Source: an uncultured Acidobacteriia bacterium (lineage in GTDB: Bacteria > Acidobacteriota > Terriglobia > Bryobacterales > Bryobacteraceae). Taken from it: a stretch of 64,000 bases of DNA. A program made the position numbers and the translations under genes. Below, piece by piece: positions 1 through 9,009 of this stretch. The DNA lies in NCBI GenBank assembly GCA_903851195.1, contig CAINNJ010000025.1:496001-560000 (forward strand), written 5' to 3'. The first letter of the stretch is position 1, and each line of letters opens with the position of its first letter. The notes beneath the pieces were generated by a model, which worked only from the letters and a program-made list of their open reading frames with translations, had not been told where the DNA came from and did not search any database.

Positions 1-314
1 GAGGCGGGAAAGAAATCCGCGAAATCGACCTCATGATCCTCAACGGGCCGCAGTTTGTGAATCGTAAACTGCGGCCGGTTGTTATAGAGCTGGAGCAGGC
101 CTTTGACCTTGATGAAGTCGTCGCGGTCGAAGGTGTCCATCACCTCCGCCACGTTGTCCCACATCTTGGCGTCCATTTCGCCGGAGCGATCGGAAAGAGT
201 GATCGAGAGGTAAGGCTCGCCCGTGCGTTTCTGCCGGATCTCCTTGGCATGAACCAGGAGAACGACAGTGACGATTTCGTTCGGCTTTAACTCCCTTACG
301 AAAGGAGATTTCAT
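1..314 (-). CDS. YhaM-like 3'-5' exoribonuclease, N-terminal part (runs off the window)
   Basis: About 104 N-terminal residues are visible before the left edge. They read as an OB-fold: a beta-rich stretch with 'LSITLSDRSGEMDAKMWD' and 'DFIKVKGLLQLYNNRPQFT', typical of the nucleic-acid-binding domain at the start of YhaM/CBF1-type exoribonucleases, which carry a C-terminal HD phosphohydrolase domain (not visible here). The ATG at 314 overlaps the stop of the upstream isomerase gene (ATGA), so the two are translationally coupled. The family trims RNA from the 3' end. The assignment rests on the OB-fold alone, so another OB-fold/HD protein remains possible. Confidence 0.75.
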   Translation of the reverse strand, partial: MKSPFVRELKPNEIVTVVLLVHAKEIRQKRTGEPYLSITLSDRSGEMDAKMWDNVAEVMDTFDRDDFIKVKGLLQLYNNRPQFTIHKLRPVEDHEVDFADFFPA

Positions 315-1552
315 TTGTTCGGTGAGCTGTCCGCGTTCTTCACGGGGGTGGACGGCACAGGCGCGACTTCCGGCGCCGCCGCGCCCTGCGTGTCTTTCAC
401 GCCGGTACGGCCATACGGTATCACCTTCATCACTTTCTTCCAGTGACGCTGGTTCGCGACCGCCTCTTTAGTGGTGGTCTGCGGCTTCAGCTGCGCGGGG
501 TCTTTCCAGGTAGTGTCTTTGTTGGGCGCGGCGCCGGAATCGACGAAGCCGGGCTTAATCTGCAGGAAAGCGTTGGCGCGGAGCTGGGTGAGAAGCTCGC
601 GCAGTTTCGGCTGCACTTTGGGCTCGGAAAGACGACCGTTAATTTCGTTCTGCACTTCATCGAAACTGGCCTGGCCTTCGGCGGTGCGTTCCTCGACCTT
701 CAGGATTTCAAAGCCGGCGTCGATGCGGATGGGGTCGGTGACAAAACCCTTCTTTTGCGGAAAGACCACCGACTCGATGGCGGGATTCAGCTGGCCTTTG
801 GTGAAGGTGCCGAGCATGCCGTCCTCTTTGGCGGTTTCGGCGTCCGAGTACTGGCGCGCCAGTTCCGGAAACTTCTCGCCCTTGCGGATGCGATCGACAA
901 TGTCTTTCGCTTTCTTATCGGCGGCCGCGACCGCGGCGGGAGACTTGTCGCCGGCGGAGATCAGGATCTCGCGAACCGAGACGGATTCCTTGCGGACGAA
1001 CTCGGCCTTGTGTTCGTCGTAATACTTCTGCATGTCGGCTTTGGGGATGGTGACGTTGCGGTACACCTCCTCACCGATGACCCTTTGCGTGAGCAGCTGA
1101 TTCTTAAAGGCCAGCTTCAGATCTTCGAAGCTTTCGCCGGTCTGCTCGCGGACCCAGTCGTGAAACTTGTCGGGATCGGCAAGTCCGCTGGTCTTCTGAA
1201 TTTCGGCCACGCGGCGGTTCACGTCGGCATCGACATTGATGCTGAGATCTTTACCCTTCTGCACGAGGAGCAACTGATCGATCTGATCGCGCAGGGCGTC
1301 GGCGGCGGCTTTATCGACTGCCTGTTGCAACGCGGGACCGACGAGCCCCGGCTGCTTTTCGAGCTGCGCCTGAATCATGGCGCGCTGCTTTTCCAGTTCG
1401 CCGCGCGTGATGATCTCGCCGTTCACCTTGGCGACGATTTCTTCCACGATGCGGGTTTGCAGCTCCGGCCTGTCGGCGGCCTGCACAGATGAGGTGATCA
1501 CGCACAAAAACGCTCCGGCGAACGCGCCCGCGAGCCCATGCTTCGAAGACAT
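311..1552 (-). CDS. SurA-like periplasmic peptidyl-prolyl cis-trans isomerase
   Basis: 413 residues. An N-terminal signal peptide (hydrophobic residues about 8-25, ending 'SSVQAADR') is followed by a SurA_N-type chaperone region containing 'IVAKVNGEIITRGELEKQR', then a parvulin (PPIC) rotamase domain around residues 190-300 with 'VREILISAG', 'FPELARQYSDAETAKEDG' and 'GFEILKVEE'. The C-terminal tail is low in complexity. SurA-type proteins escort outer-membrane proteins through the periplasm, which fits a diderm. It is the first gene of an operon with the YhaM-like gene. An AATAAT hexamer lies 8 nt before the ATG at 1552, so the transcript may be nearly leaderless. Confidence 0.88.
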   Translation of the reverse strand: MSSKHGLAGAFAGAFLCVITSSVQAADRPELQTRIVEEIVAKVNGEIITRGELEKQRAMIQAQLEKQPGLVGPALQQAVDKAAADALRDQIDQLLLVQKGKDLSINVDADVNRRVAEIQKTSGLADPDKFHDWVREQTGESFEDLKLAFKNQLLTQRVIGEEVYRNVTIPKADMQKYYDEHKAEFVRKESVSVREILISAGDKSPAAVAAADKKAKDIVDRIRKGEKFPELARQYSDAETAKEDGMLGTFTKGQLNPAIESVVFPQKKGFVTDPIRIDAGFEILKVEERTAEGQASFDEVQNEINGRLSEPKVQPKLRELLTQLRANAFLQIKPGFVDSGAAPNKDTTWKDPAQLKPQTTTKEAVANQRHWKKVMKVIPYGRTGVKDTQGAAAPEVAPVPSTPVKNADSSPNK

Positions 1553-1671
1553 ATGTAGTTATTATTGCAGATAATTACGCGCGCGGAGTACCCCCGTTTT
1601 GGGCCGGGTCCGGGGGTGGAAAAAGCGGCCTGGAGCGCGCGCCGGAACGGTATTGTGTATGATCTTTGCGT

Positions 1672-2010
1672 ATGATCTTCGCACGCCGAATACTGGCTCA
1701 ACTGATTACGATTCTGCTTCTCTCTACGGCTTTCGGGACTCTGCCCGCAAGCGCCCAGAGCACCGGCGCCACGAACAAGGCGGCGAAGTCCAAGGCGGCC
1801 AAGAGCGATCCGGCCCCAACCGGCGCTCTGATCGATCTGAACAGCGCCAGCGTGGCGGAACTGAAAACTCTGCCCGGCATCGGCGACGCTTACGCGGCGG
1901 CGATTGTGAAGAACCGGAAGTACGCCAACAAGACGCAGCTGAAGAGCCGCAACGTAATCCCGGCCGGCACGTACGAGAAGATCAAAGACAAAGTCATTGC
2001 CAAACAGTAG
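1672..2010 (+). CDS. Exported ComEA-like helix-hairpin-helix protein
   Basis: 112 residues from the ATG at 1672 (an in-frame TTG lies two codons upstream). A signal peptide (residues about 5-28, ending 'PASAQS') is followed by a Lys/Ala-rich linker and a HhH domain with 'LIDLNSASVAELKTLPGIG' and 'YAAAIVKNRKY', the ComEA/T2SK-type signature. Such domains bind DNA non-specifically; ComEA does so during DNA uptake, but short exported HhH proteins of unknown role are also common. A TATGAT hexamer lies 8 nt before the ATG. The next gene overlaps its 3' end by 14 nt. Confidence 0.82.
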   Translation: MIFARRILAQLITILLLSTAFGTLPASAQSTGATNKAAKSKAAKSDPAPTGALIDLNSASVAELKTLPGIGDAYAAAIVKNRKYANKTQLKSRNVIPAGTYEKIKDKVIAKQ

Positions 2011-2389
2011 AGCGTTCCTTCCGAGTTCGTGCGCGGGCGCCCTTGCCGGCGTGATTTTCCTGCTGGTTGCGGCGTCTCCGGCGGTGGCCGGAGGACGGGG
2101 CTTCCGCACGCAGCACATGCTGGAGGAGCACTATGCCAAATACGGGGCGTCCTTCGGGAAGATCACGCAGGAGCAGTATCTCCGGCTGGCACAGCAGCTC
2201 CGCGATGCGCGGCCGGGAAAGAATGTGCTCGAGGTGAAAACGAACGGCGGCGGGGGCTCGAAGTTCGATAAGCGCTGGGGCTGGTTCGTGGCTTACGACG
2301 GAGACGGCACGATCCGGACCTTTTTCGTTCCGAAAGAAGGAATCCGGTTCTTTGCGCGGCAGGGCGGGAATCGACCACTGCCGGAGTGA
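1997..2389 (+). CDS. Small secreted protein with a BECR/RelE-like toxin-fold domain
   Basis: 130 residues from a TTG at 1997 (GTG at 2051 is the main alternative, but the longer form gives a better signal peptide ending 'PAVAGG'). The mature part begins 'RTQHMLEEHYAKYGASFG' and continues through a tyrosine-rich helix to a basic strand 'WGWFVAYDGDGTIRTFFVPK'. This His...Lys-x-Gly...Phe-Gly plus 'DGTIRTFF' layout recalls RelE/EndoU/colicin-like (BECR) nuclease domains found at the ends of bacterial toxins; I infer this from pattern, not a search. It overlaps the HhH gene by 14 nt. No immunity or antitoxin gene is apparent beside it, so enzymatic activity is uncertain. Confidence 0.55.
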   Translation: MPNSRAFLPSSCAGALAGVIFLLVAASPAVAGGRGFRTQHMLEEHYAKYGASFGKITQEQYLRLAQQLRDARPGKNVLEVKTNGGGGSKFDKRWGWFVAYDGDGTIRTFFVPKEGIRFFARQGGNRPLPE

Positions 2390-2443
2390 GGGGCAAGACC
2401 CGCGCGTGTCCGTGGATTCGGGCTGTGTTACATTGCAGGGGAT

Positions 2444-2923
2444 ATGGCATCACGTAGTGTCAACAAAGTCATTCTGGTGGGGCATCTGGGCCGGGACGCG
2501 GAAACGAAGTTCACGCCCGGAGGAGCGGCTGTCACCCGCTTTTCCGTAGCCACCAGCCGCCGCTGGAAGGATCAGCAGTCGGGAGAGTGGAAAGAGGAGA
2601 CCGACTGGTCCAACGTAACGCTCTGGCGCGCGGAGAATCTGGCCAACTATCTCACGAAGGGCAAGCAGGTCTACGTGGAAGGCCGGCTGCAGACACGCAG
2701 CTACGAAGATAAAGACGGCAAAAAAGTTTACGCGACCGACGTGGTGGCGGACGAAGTGATTCTGCTGGGCGGCCAGGGTGGCGGCGGCGGACGCGGCGGA
2801 GACGACGAGTATGCGCAGCGGCCGGTTTCGATGCCGCGTTCGGCGCAGAGAGCGCCGGCGCCCGCGGCGAGTTCGCATGACGATTTCCCGCAGGGAATCA
2901 CGGACGACGACGTTCCGTTTTAG
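2444..2923 (+). CDS. ssb: Single-stranded DNA-binding protein
   Basis: 159 residues, usual length for SSB. The OB-fold occupies residues 1-110: 'SVNKVILVGHLGRDAE' at the start, 'TDWSNVTLW', 'KGKQVYVEGRLQTRSYEDKDG'. A Gly-rich flexible linker follows, and the last residues 'DDDVPF' form the acidic tip that recruits replication and repair proteins. A TACATT hexamer ends 9 nt before the ATG and an AGGGG stretch lies close to it. The gene stands alone, convergent with the VWFA gene, rather than with rpsF/rpsR. Confidence 0.96.
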   Translation: MASRSVNKVILVGHLGRDAETKFTPGGAAVTRFSVATSRRWKDQQSGEWKEETDWSNVTLWRAENLANYLTKGKQVYVEGRLQTRSYEDKDGKKVYATDVVADEVILLGGQGGGGGRGGDDEYAQRPVSMPRSAQRAPAPAASSHDDFPQGITDDDVPF

Positions 2924-2936
2924 ACCAGACGCGAGT

Positions 2937-3803
2937 TCAGTTCGGAAAATATCCCTGCTTGCCCCGAACCTTCTGTCCGGTGAGGCCGGTCACTTCCACC
3001 TGAATGGTCCGCCATTTCGTCTGGTCGGCTTCGGGCGGCCTGAAAGACAGCAGATAAACGTGGCTCAGCACCGACTGGATTTCCGTGAAGATCTTCGAGA
3101 CTTCGCCGGCGGTTCGGGCGCGATAACAAACGCCGCCCGTTTTCTCCGATAAAACCTTGAGTTGCTGCAGCAACCGGCCTTCGTGAGTGGCATCGCCTTC
3201 CGCGACGCTATAGACGGGAATTCCCGCCTTCAGAGATGCGTCCGTAATCGCCTGTGGCAGAAGACGGCTGGCGTTATCCGCTCCGTCGGTGAAGAGGACG
3301 ATGACCTTTTTTCCCTGATGCGCCGCGAGGTCGCGGGTGACTTCCGCCAGAGCGTCGAACAGGGCGGTTCCGCCCGCTGCCCGCGTCCTCTGCACCGCGC
3401 GCCGGGCGGCGTCCTTATCGGTTGTGAAGTCTTGTAGCACGGTCACCGAGGTATTGAAGCCGAAGACGCCCACTTTATCGCCGGGGCGCATCTGGCCGAT
3501 CAGCGCCGAGACCGCGTTCCTGACGCTCGCGAGCGCGTCCCGCATACTTCCCGTGGTGTCCAGAAGGATGGCAACGGTCAGGTCTTCGGACGTCGCCTCG
3601 AACGAATACACGGGCCGGGGCTCGCCGTTGTCCAGAATTCTGAAGCGGTCGCGGCTCAACCCGTCCACCGCATTCCCCTGACGGTCGAAAACGGAGGCGT
3701 AGATCTCCACCAGGCGCACATCGGACTTAAACTGCGCACAGGTGAACGGCGCGGAAGCCAGGACGGCGATAAGGCCGGTTGTCAGCCGGCGGCGGCTTGT
3801 CAT
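2937..3803 (-). CDS. Secreted VWFA-related acidobacterial protein
   Basis: 288 residues: signal peptide (ending 'FTCAQF'), a beta-rich segment 'VRLVEIYASVFDRQGNAVDGL' typical of the VWFA-related acidobacterial family (TIGR03436), then a von Willebrand A domain with the MIDAS sequence 'LLDTTGSM' (DxTxS variant), 'GGTALFDAL' and 'IVLFTDGADNAS'. VWA domains bind partner proteins through a metal ion. The ATG overlaps the stop of the giant TPR gene (ATGA at 3800-3803), so the two products are probably made together and may act together outside the cytoplasm. The substrate or partner is unknown. Confidence 0.85.
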   Translation of the reverse strand: MTSRRRLTTGLIAVLASAPFTCAQFKSDVRLVEIYASVFDRQGNAVDGLSRDRFRILDNGEPRPVYSFEATSEDLTVAILLDTTGSMRDALASVRNAVSALIGQMRPGDKVGVFGFNTSVTVLQDFTTDKDAARRAVQRTRAAGGTALFDALAEVTRDLAAHQGKKVIVLFTDGADNASRLLPQAITDASLKAGIPVYSVAEGDATHEGRLLQQLKVLSEKTGGVCYRARTAGEVSKIFTEIQSVLSHVYLLSFRPPEADQTKWRTIQVEVTGLTGQKVRGKQGYFPN

Positions 3804-6800
3804 TTCAACTCCTCCAGCGCGGCGCGAATCGTCTTTTCGTCGATGGCGGCGAAGGCGGCGAGCGCTCCGTTCCAGTCCCGTTCATCGGACATGCGCATCG
3901 ACCGAAAGACGCGTTTGGCCACGATTTCGGCAAGGGCGGGCAGGACCGCGGCAGGCATCGTGCTCCTGTCCAGCGCGGCCGCCAGATACAGGTTCATCTC
4001 CGCCGCCCGGTCGGCCATTTCGGCCGGAAAGAGATGGTGCTCGAACTCCTCATAGGGCGCCGTTGGCGCTCCCTCGGGCCGAAGGTACGCCAGCCCGGAA
4101 CCATCCGTGAGTGCCAGGGTGTGCCGCAGTGCCGCGTCGGCGGGCGAAGGCCACGGCGCTTCCGGATAGCGCGCCAGATAGCGGTCGGAGAGGAAGAGCA
4201 GATCGGACAAAGTGGGGTTCTCGCGGATGGCGGCCCACCGGCGGGCGGCTATGCCCTGCAGCAGCGCGCGGCGGCGGTTGAGGGAAAGAATTCCCAGCGT
4301 GTCCTCCGCCAGAGCCTTCAGCAGCGCGGGATCGTCCGCCGCGTAGACGCACCACTCCCGGGCCATGCGGATTCGGAAGCCCAGCAGGCGCTGATCGGCT
4401 TCTCCATAAAGCCCCCACGGCGTGGATCGGATCCATCCCATCTGGCTGACGTAGAGCATGCCGTTCACGCCGGCGCCGGAGGCGCTCTCCGCCAGCACGG
4501 CGGCTTTTGAAAAAGCCGCGAAGCCGCCCACGAAGAAACTGCCTTCGCCCGCACTGCTGGTTTCGAGGCGCGCTTCCGGGAAGTGCGTGTCGCGGTGAGT
4601 TCCGGCGGAAAGAAACGCCCTGTGCTTGCGGACCAGCAAAGGATCGTTACCGACCAGAATATTATCCGGGCTGAAGTGGAGAGCGTAGATGGCGCCCGTC
4701 AGCGCCAGCCTGATCTGGGGCGCGAGTTCTTCCAGAATTTCCCGGCAGACAGCCTGTATTTCCTTCGGATTGACCTTCTTCTTCAGGGACTTCTGCTGTA
4801 AATCGGCAATCAGCTGACGTGTCTTCGCGGGATTGAAGCGCTCGACGATCGTTTTGGCGATCCCCTGGAATTTGACCCCTTTCGGGATATCCACCGACGG
4901 GAGCGCCGCGGCGTCTTTTGACAGGCCGGCGATGAGCGGTCCGGCGGGCTCTTTGCCGCCCGCGATGCGGCGAACCGCGTCATCCATGCGCAGCAGAGGC
5001 ACGAACTCCGGGATCTTCTGCAGGTTCAGCACGCGGGCGTACGCGACGGCGCGCCGGTGGCCGGGATCCCACACCGCGGTTTCTCCGTCCGGATCCGTTT
5101 CAAAGGGCGCGACCGTGCCCATCGTCAGCATTGCGGCGGAACGATCCGGATCGCCGCTTCCCAGCAACTGGCGCACCGCGTCGAAAGTGGCCGCGGTATA
5201 GCCGGCAAGGTCGGCCGCGTTGCCGAACGCCGCACACACCGAACGAAAGATGGCGGCGGCCTTTTCGTCTTTCAGCCCGCCCGAGCGGATGCCGAGCCGG
5301 ATCCACTCCAGCAGAGCGTTGAACTGGCCCAGCGCGGTCTCGGTCTGATAATCGGTCCCCTGTCTTACTTTCTGCAGGAAGGCGAAAAAGCTTCTGAAAT
5401 CGTCCGCCGTCAGCGTTCTCAGATCGGAAAAACAGGGGTAATAGTTGCGAAATTCCTGATAATTCTGCGCCAGCCAGAGAGCGGACTCCTCGTCGAGCGG
5501 ATCGGTCCGGCGCGCGTCGATCGCGGCCACGGCGAGGAACGCGGCGGTCTCCGAAAGGCTCTCCTCCTCGATTTTGGTGCGGGTTTTCGCGAGCCGGAGC
5601 AGGATCTCATCCTCGATTTCGGGCGCTACCGCCCGCCGGAGTTTCCGCAGGAGTTTTCCGCTCTGGCCGGCCGCCATGGAGCGACCGTTGGAGACGACCC
5701 AGACTTCGGCCGAACCGGGGAAATTCACGGCGCCATCGCGCAACGGAACGGCTCGCATGAATTCGCCGAAAGAGGCGCCCTGGACCAGTTTGCCGGCGCC
5801 CGCTCTCAGCTCGTCGGACTGCGTGAACGCCGTATAGAACGCCCGCGTGCGCTGCAGGGAATGCGTGAAGAAGCGCTGGTGCGCGGGATCGAGTTCCGAC
5901 ATCAGGAAGAACCACGCCAGCATTTTTCCGTCGTCCTTCTCGAGGAGACGGCGAAAGAAATCGGCGGGATCGGCCGGGCCGGCGCCCACCAGGCTGGCCC
6001 AGATGCTTTCCGCCGCGGAACCGCCGGGAACCGCGGCCCTGCCTCCCTCGATGGCCAGCGAGGAGGAGTAGGACGCGAGCAGATCGGCATACCGGGGAGT
6101 GAGACCGAAATTCCGGAGCAGCACGGCGCCGGTCGGGCGGTCCACGTTGCTCAGACCGAGATAAATGCGCGCCCAGGCGGGATTCTGGCTCAGAGCCTCC
6201 ACCAGCCCGGCCCCGTATTTGTCGGTCCGGAAGGCCGTCCGCCAGGTGGTCTCGTCGAACAGCAGAGGCACCCGGTCGGAGGGGATTTCCAGCCGGAACG
6301 GCTTGCCTTCCCGAAAGGCGTTTTGCATGCCGCCCTGATCCACCGCCAGCGCGGAGGCGATGTCCTGATGTTTCGCCTGCTCGTGCTTCTCCCCGAACGT
6401 GATGGTGATTTCCCTGTTGACGCGGCGTTGCCTCCAGCCGAGAACGGCGAGGACCGCATCCGTGCGGGCCTGCGCCAGTTTGTTCGCGACAGAGAGCGTG
6501 ATCACGGCGCGGTCGCCGGACCTTGTCGAGAACGAGAGCAACTGGTTGAGATCTTTAAAGTAGGCGGCGACCTCTTTCTGGAACTGTGCGGTGGCAAGGG
6601 GCGTCGTCGAATGTGCGATCACGGCGCGGCAGAAAGAAATCAGGAAGCGGTCGGCCGGAGTGCCCGGCTGGCTGCCCACAATGTAAGCCAACGCTTCCAC
6701 GCCCCCGGGAATCCAGACGCCGGCCTCCTCTCCCGGCGCTGCCTGCCGGGCCACGGAGAGGGAACCGGGATTCATCAGGTGCGGCAGTTCGCGCTCAAAC

Positions 6801-8791
6801 CAGTCGAAGGCCGCCTCATCGCCTTCGCGGGCGGCGACACGCGCGCCCCTTTCGCGGACGCGTTTGAGTTCGGCGATTTCGTCCGGTTTTTGCAGAAGCG
6901 ATTCCGCGTAGCGCCTGTAGGCTGCCGGGGCCGGGCCTCCATACGCGTCCGCCGCTTCCGCCGCGCGACGCAGGAACTCCGGATCGGGCGTGCCGGGCTT
7001 GAAGCGCTCCAGCGAGCGGCGCAGGTCGTAGACCCGATCGAGACTCCGCAGCGCATCCGCCTTCACGACCTCCAGACGGGCCGATTGCGGATCCGCCTCA
7101 AGTCCCCGCTCGGCAGCGGCCAGCGCGTCGGGATAAAGCTTGCGGCTGAGCAGGACCGAGGCGATCGCGTGGTGGCCTGGCTCGTTCTTCGGGTCCGCCT
7201 CGACCACGCGCTGCCAGCAGCTGAAGGCGTCATCCTGCCGGGAGAGCTTTTCATAGAAGCGAGCCCAGATGGTTTGCGTTTCCGCGTCGGCGGGCAACCG
7301 GGGACGCTCGATATCGGCATGCCGCGCGGCGTTAACGGGATCGCCGTTATCGAAATAAACGCGGATCAGTTCGATGCGGCGCGGCAACTGATTGCCGCCC
7401 AGGCCAAGACCGCGCTCCAGCGCCTCGATCCGATCGCCCGTCTTGCCTGTCTCCTTCGCGAGGTCCGCGGCAAGAAACCAGAGAGCCTGCTGGCTGGGGT
7501 CGAGCTTCACGCTCTCCAAAAAGTAGCCGAGGGCGCGCGGGAGATCCTGTTTCGCGAGGCGGATGCGACCAAGTTCTTCCGACCAGCGCGCTCCGGAGGC
7601 GCCGAGTTCCCTCGCCCGCAGCAAGGCGGTTTCGGCCGCCGGGAAGTCTTTTTGGGCGAACTGCAAATCGCCGAGCCGGCTCCACAGGGGCGCTTCGGCG
7701 GGAGTCAGTTCCAATGCGGTGGTGAGCAGAGGGATTTCGGCGGACACATTCTTTTCGAGGGCGGCCTGAGCGATGGCCAGTCGCAACGCCTGGCGGTCCG
7801 ACGGATTGATCTGCAGGGCGCGCTCGAGATCCGCGTGGACGCTGGTGGCAGCGGGATTCGGAGAGGCCATCGTCGCCTGGGTGCGCCGAACTCGTTCCCG
7901 GAGTTCGGCATATTCCGCAATAGAGGGGATTACAGCGGAAGGCGTTTCGATGGCCGGCACGGCGACGGGTTCCGGAAATCCTTTGATCCGGACGACCTCG
8001 AAATCGAAGCCCGCCGTCAGACGGATCGGAGTCCAGGAGACGCGAACCGAGACACCGGGACTCTGCAATGCGGCGATCAGGTCGTCCGCGGGTGTTGCGG
8101 TGGGTGTCGCGGCGGGTATTGAGGTGGGTGTCCACGTTGTGCCGCCCGTGCCCCTGGAGACGAAATCGGTCAGGGGCGAGGCGGTTTGCCCGGCGGGATT
8201 CCAGAACCAGAGCGTTCGTCTTTGACGGACGAACTTACGAATCAGCCACGCACCGGCGTAATCGTTGAATTCGACCTGCGGAATGGCGCCGATAACGAGA
8301 GTGTGGCCCCATTGGGACGGAACGGGATCGAGAGCAGTAACCAGTTCAGTGAGGAACGCAGTGGCGTCGGCGGGATTGGACCGTGCCGGATCGGTTGGGA
8401 TGTCCGCCGGCAGCAAAGGCGGGTTGGCGGGCCGGGTTTTCCGGAGAACGGTTTGCAGTTCGGCGGCGGTATTGAAGGGTCCGGCAATGTCAAGGTCGCC
8501 GCGGTGGAGCACCGCGAGCTGGATGCCGACCGTGGAGTGTGTGGCCTTGTAAACGGCGGCGATGAGCTGACGCGCGGGTTCGTAATCTTCCGGGCGCATG
8601 ACGTCCTCGGCCAGGACGACCAGCAGTTCCGGTGAATGCCGCACAGGTTCCTGACGGGCGGGAATCTCGCCGGACCGGGTCTCGATCACCACGGCGGCCG
8701 GGGAGTCCACGGCGTGAACGACGAAATCCTGCGCGAGGGAGAGAGAGGCGAAGAGCGTCAGCGGCCCCAGGATTCGGAGCATGCCGCGCAT
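3800..8791 (-). CDS. Giant secreted TPR protein, function unknown
   Basis: 1663 residues from the ATG at 8791, chosen because it is directly followed by a signal peptide ('MLRILGPLTLFASLSLAQ'); an ATG at 8869 would add 26 non-hydrophobic residues. Residues about 20-230 resemble the N-terminal VWA-like region of acidobacterial secreted proteins ('LLVVLAEDVMRPEDY'). Residues about 320-590 are TPR-like helical repeats ('LERALQINPSDRQALRLA', 'ALELTPAEAPLWSRLGDLQ'). The remaining thousand residues are mostly helical with no motif I recognise. It is coupled to the downstream VWFA gene. It could be a scaffold on the cell surface or in the periplasm. Confidence 0.7.
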   Translation of the reverse strand: MRGMLRILGPLTLFASLSLAQDFVVHAVDSPAAVVIETRSGEIPARQEPVRHSPELLVVLAEDVMRPEDYEPARQLIAAVYKATHSTVGIQLAVLHRGDLDIAGPFNTAAELQTVLRKTRPANPPLLPADIPTDPARSNPADATAFLTELVTALDPVPSQWGHTLVIGAIPQVEFNDYAGAWLIRKFVRQRRTLWFWNPAGQTASPLTDFVSRGTGGTTWTPTSIPAATPTATPADDLIAALQSPGVSVRVSWTPIRLTAGFDFEVVRIKGFPEPVAVPAIETPSAVIPSIAEYAELRERVRRTQATMASPNPAATSVHADLERALQINPSDRQALRLAIAQAALEKNVSAEIPLLTTALELTPAEAPLWSRLGDLQFAQKDFPAAETALLRARELGASGARWSEELGRIRLAKQDLPRALGYFLESVKLDPSQQALWFLAADLAKETGKTGDRIEALERGLGLGGNQLPRRIELIRVYFDNGDPVNAARHADIERPRLPADAETQTIWARFYEKLSRQDDAFSCWQRVVEADPKNEPGHHAIASVLLSRKLYPDALAAAERGLEADPQSARLEVVKADALRSLDRVYDLRRSLERFKPGTPDPEFLRRAAEAADAYGGPAPAAYRRYAESLLQKPDEIAELKRVRERGARVAAREGDEAAFDWFERELPHLMNPGSLSVARQAAPGEEAGVWIPGGVEALAYIVGSQPGTPADRFLISFCRAVIAHSTTPLATAQFQKEVAAYFKDLNQLLSFSTRSGDRAVITLSVANKLAQARTDAVLAVLGWRQRRVNREITITFGEKHEQAKHQDIASALAVDQGGMQNAFREGKPFRLEIPSDRVPLLFDETTWRTAFRTDKYGAGLVEALSQNPAWARIYLGLSNVDRPTGAVLLRNFGLTPRYADLLASYSSSLAIEGGRAAVPGGSAAESIWASLVGAGPADPADFFRRLLEKDDGKMLAWFFLMSELDPAHQRFFTHSLQRTRAFYTAFTQSDELRAGAGKLVQGASFGEFMRAVPLRDGAVNFPGSAEVWVVSNGRSMAAGQSGKLLRKLRRAVAPEIEDEILLRLAKTRTKIEEESLSETAAFLAVAAIDARRTDPLDEESALWLAQNYQEFRNYYPCFSDLRTLTADDFRSFFAFLQKVRQGTDYQTETALGQFNALLEWIRLGIRSGGLKDEKAAAIFRSVCAAFGNAADLAGYTAATFDAVRQLLGSGDPDRSAAMLTMGTVAPFETDPDGETAVWDPGHRRAVAYARVLNLQKIPEFVPLLRMDDAVRRIAGGKEPAGPLIAGLSKDAAALPSVDIPKGVKFQGIAKTIVERFNPAKTRQLIADLQQKSLKKKVNPKEIQAVCREILEELAPQIRLALTGAIYALHFSPDNILVGNDPLLVRKHRAFLSAGTHRDTHFPEARLETSSAGEGSFFVGGFAAFSKAAVLAESASGAGVNGMLYVSQMGWIRSTPWGLYGEADQRLLGFRIRMAREWCVYAADDPALLKALAEDTLGILSLNRRRALLQGIAARRWAAIRENPTLSDLLFLSDRYLARYPEAPWPSPADAALRHTLALTDGSGLAYLRPEGAPTAPYEEFEHHLFPAEMADRAAEMNLYLAAALDRSTMPAAVLPALAEIVAKRVFRSMRMSDERDWNGALAAFAAIDEKTIRAALEELK

Positions 8792-9009
8792 AGGGCGGTT
8801 CCCTGGCTTAGTCAATACGTTCAAAGTGCCCCTGTTGGATAGGCGATGAGAACCCGCGAAACATGACAAGTAGTTCCCGCGCGGATCGATTTATTATGCG
8901 ACGCGGGCGAATAAGGCGAAGGAACGGGAGAATCGGACGGATTGCAGAGGGGGGAATCCGGCAGCGCCGAGAGCTTGCGCCCCGCAGCCTGCCGGAATGT
9001 TTGGAACGT

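Noticed and set aside
5057-8122. Open frame of over 1000 codons on the plus strand
   Set aside because: It is antisense to the giant TPR gene; GC-rich codon use opens long opposite frames. Its product is Arg/Gly-rich with no motifs.
8958-8995. CCGGCAG/CTGCCGG inverted repeat as a terminator of the DUF1501 gene
   Set aside because: The loop is 24 nt and no T-tract follows on either strand.
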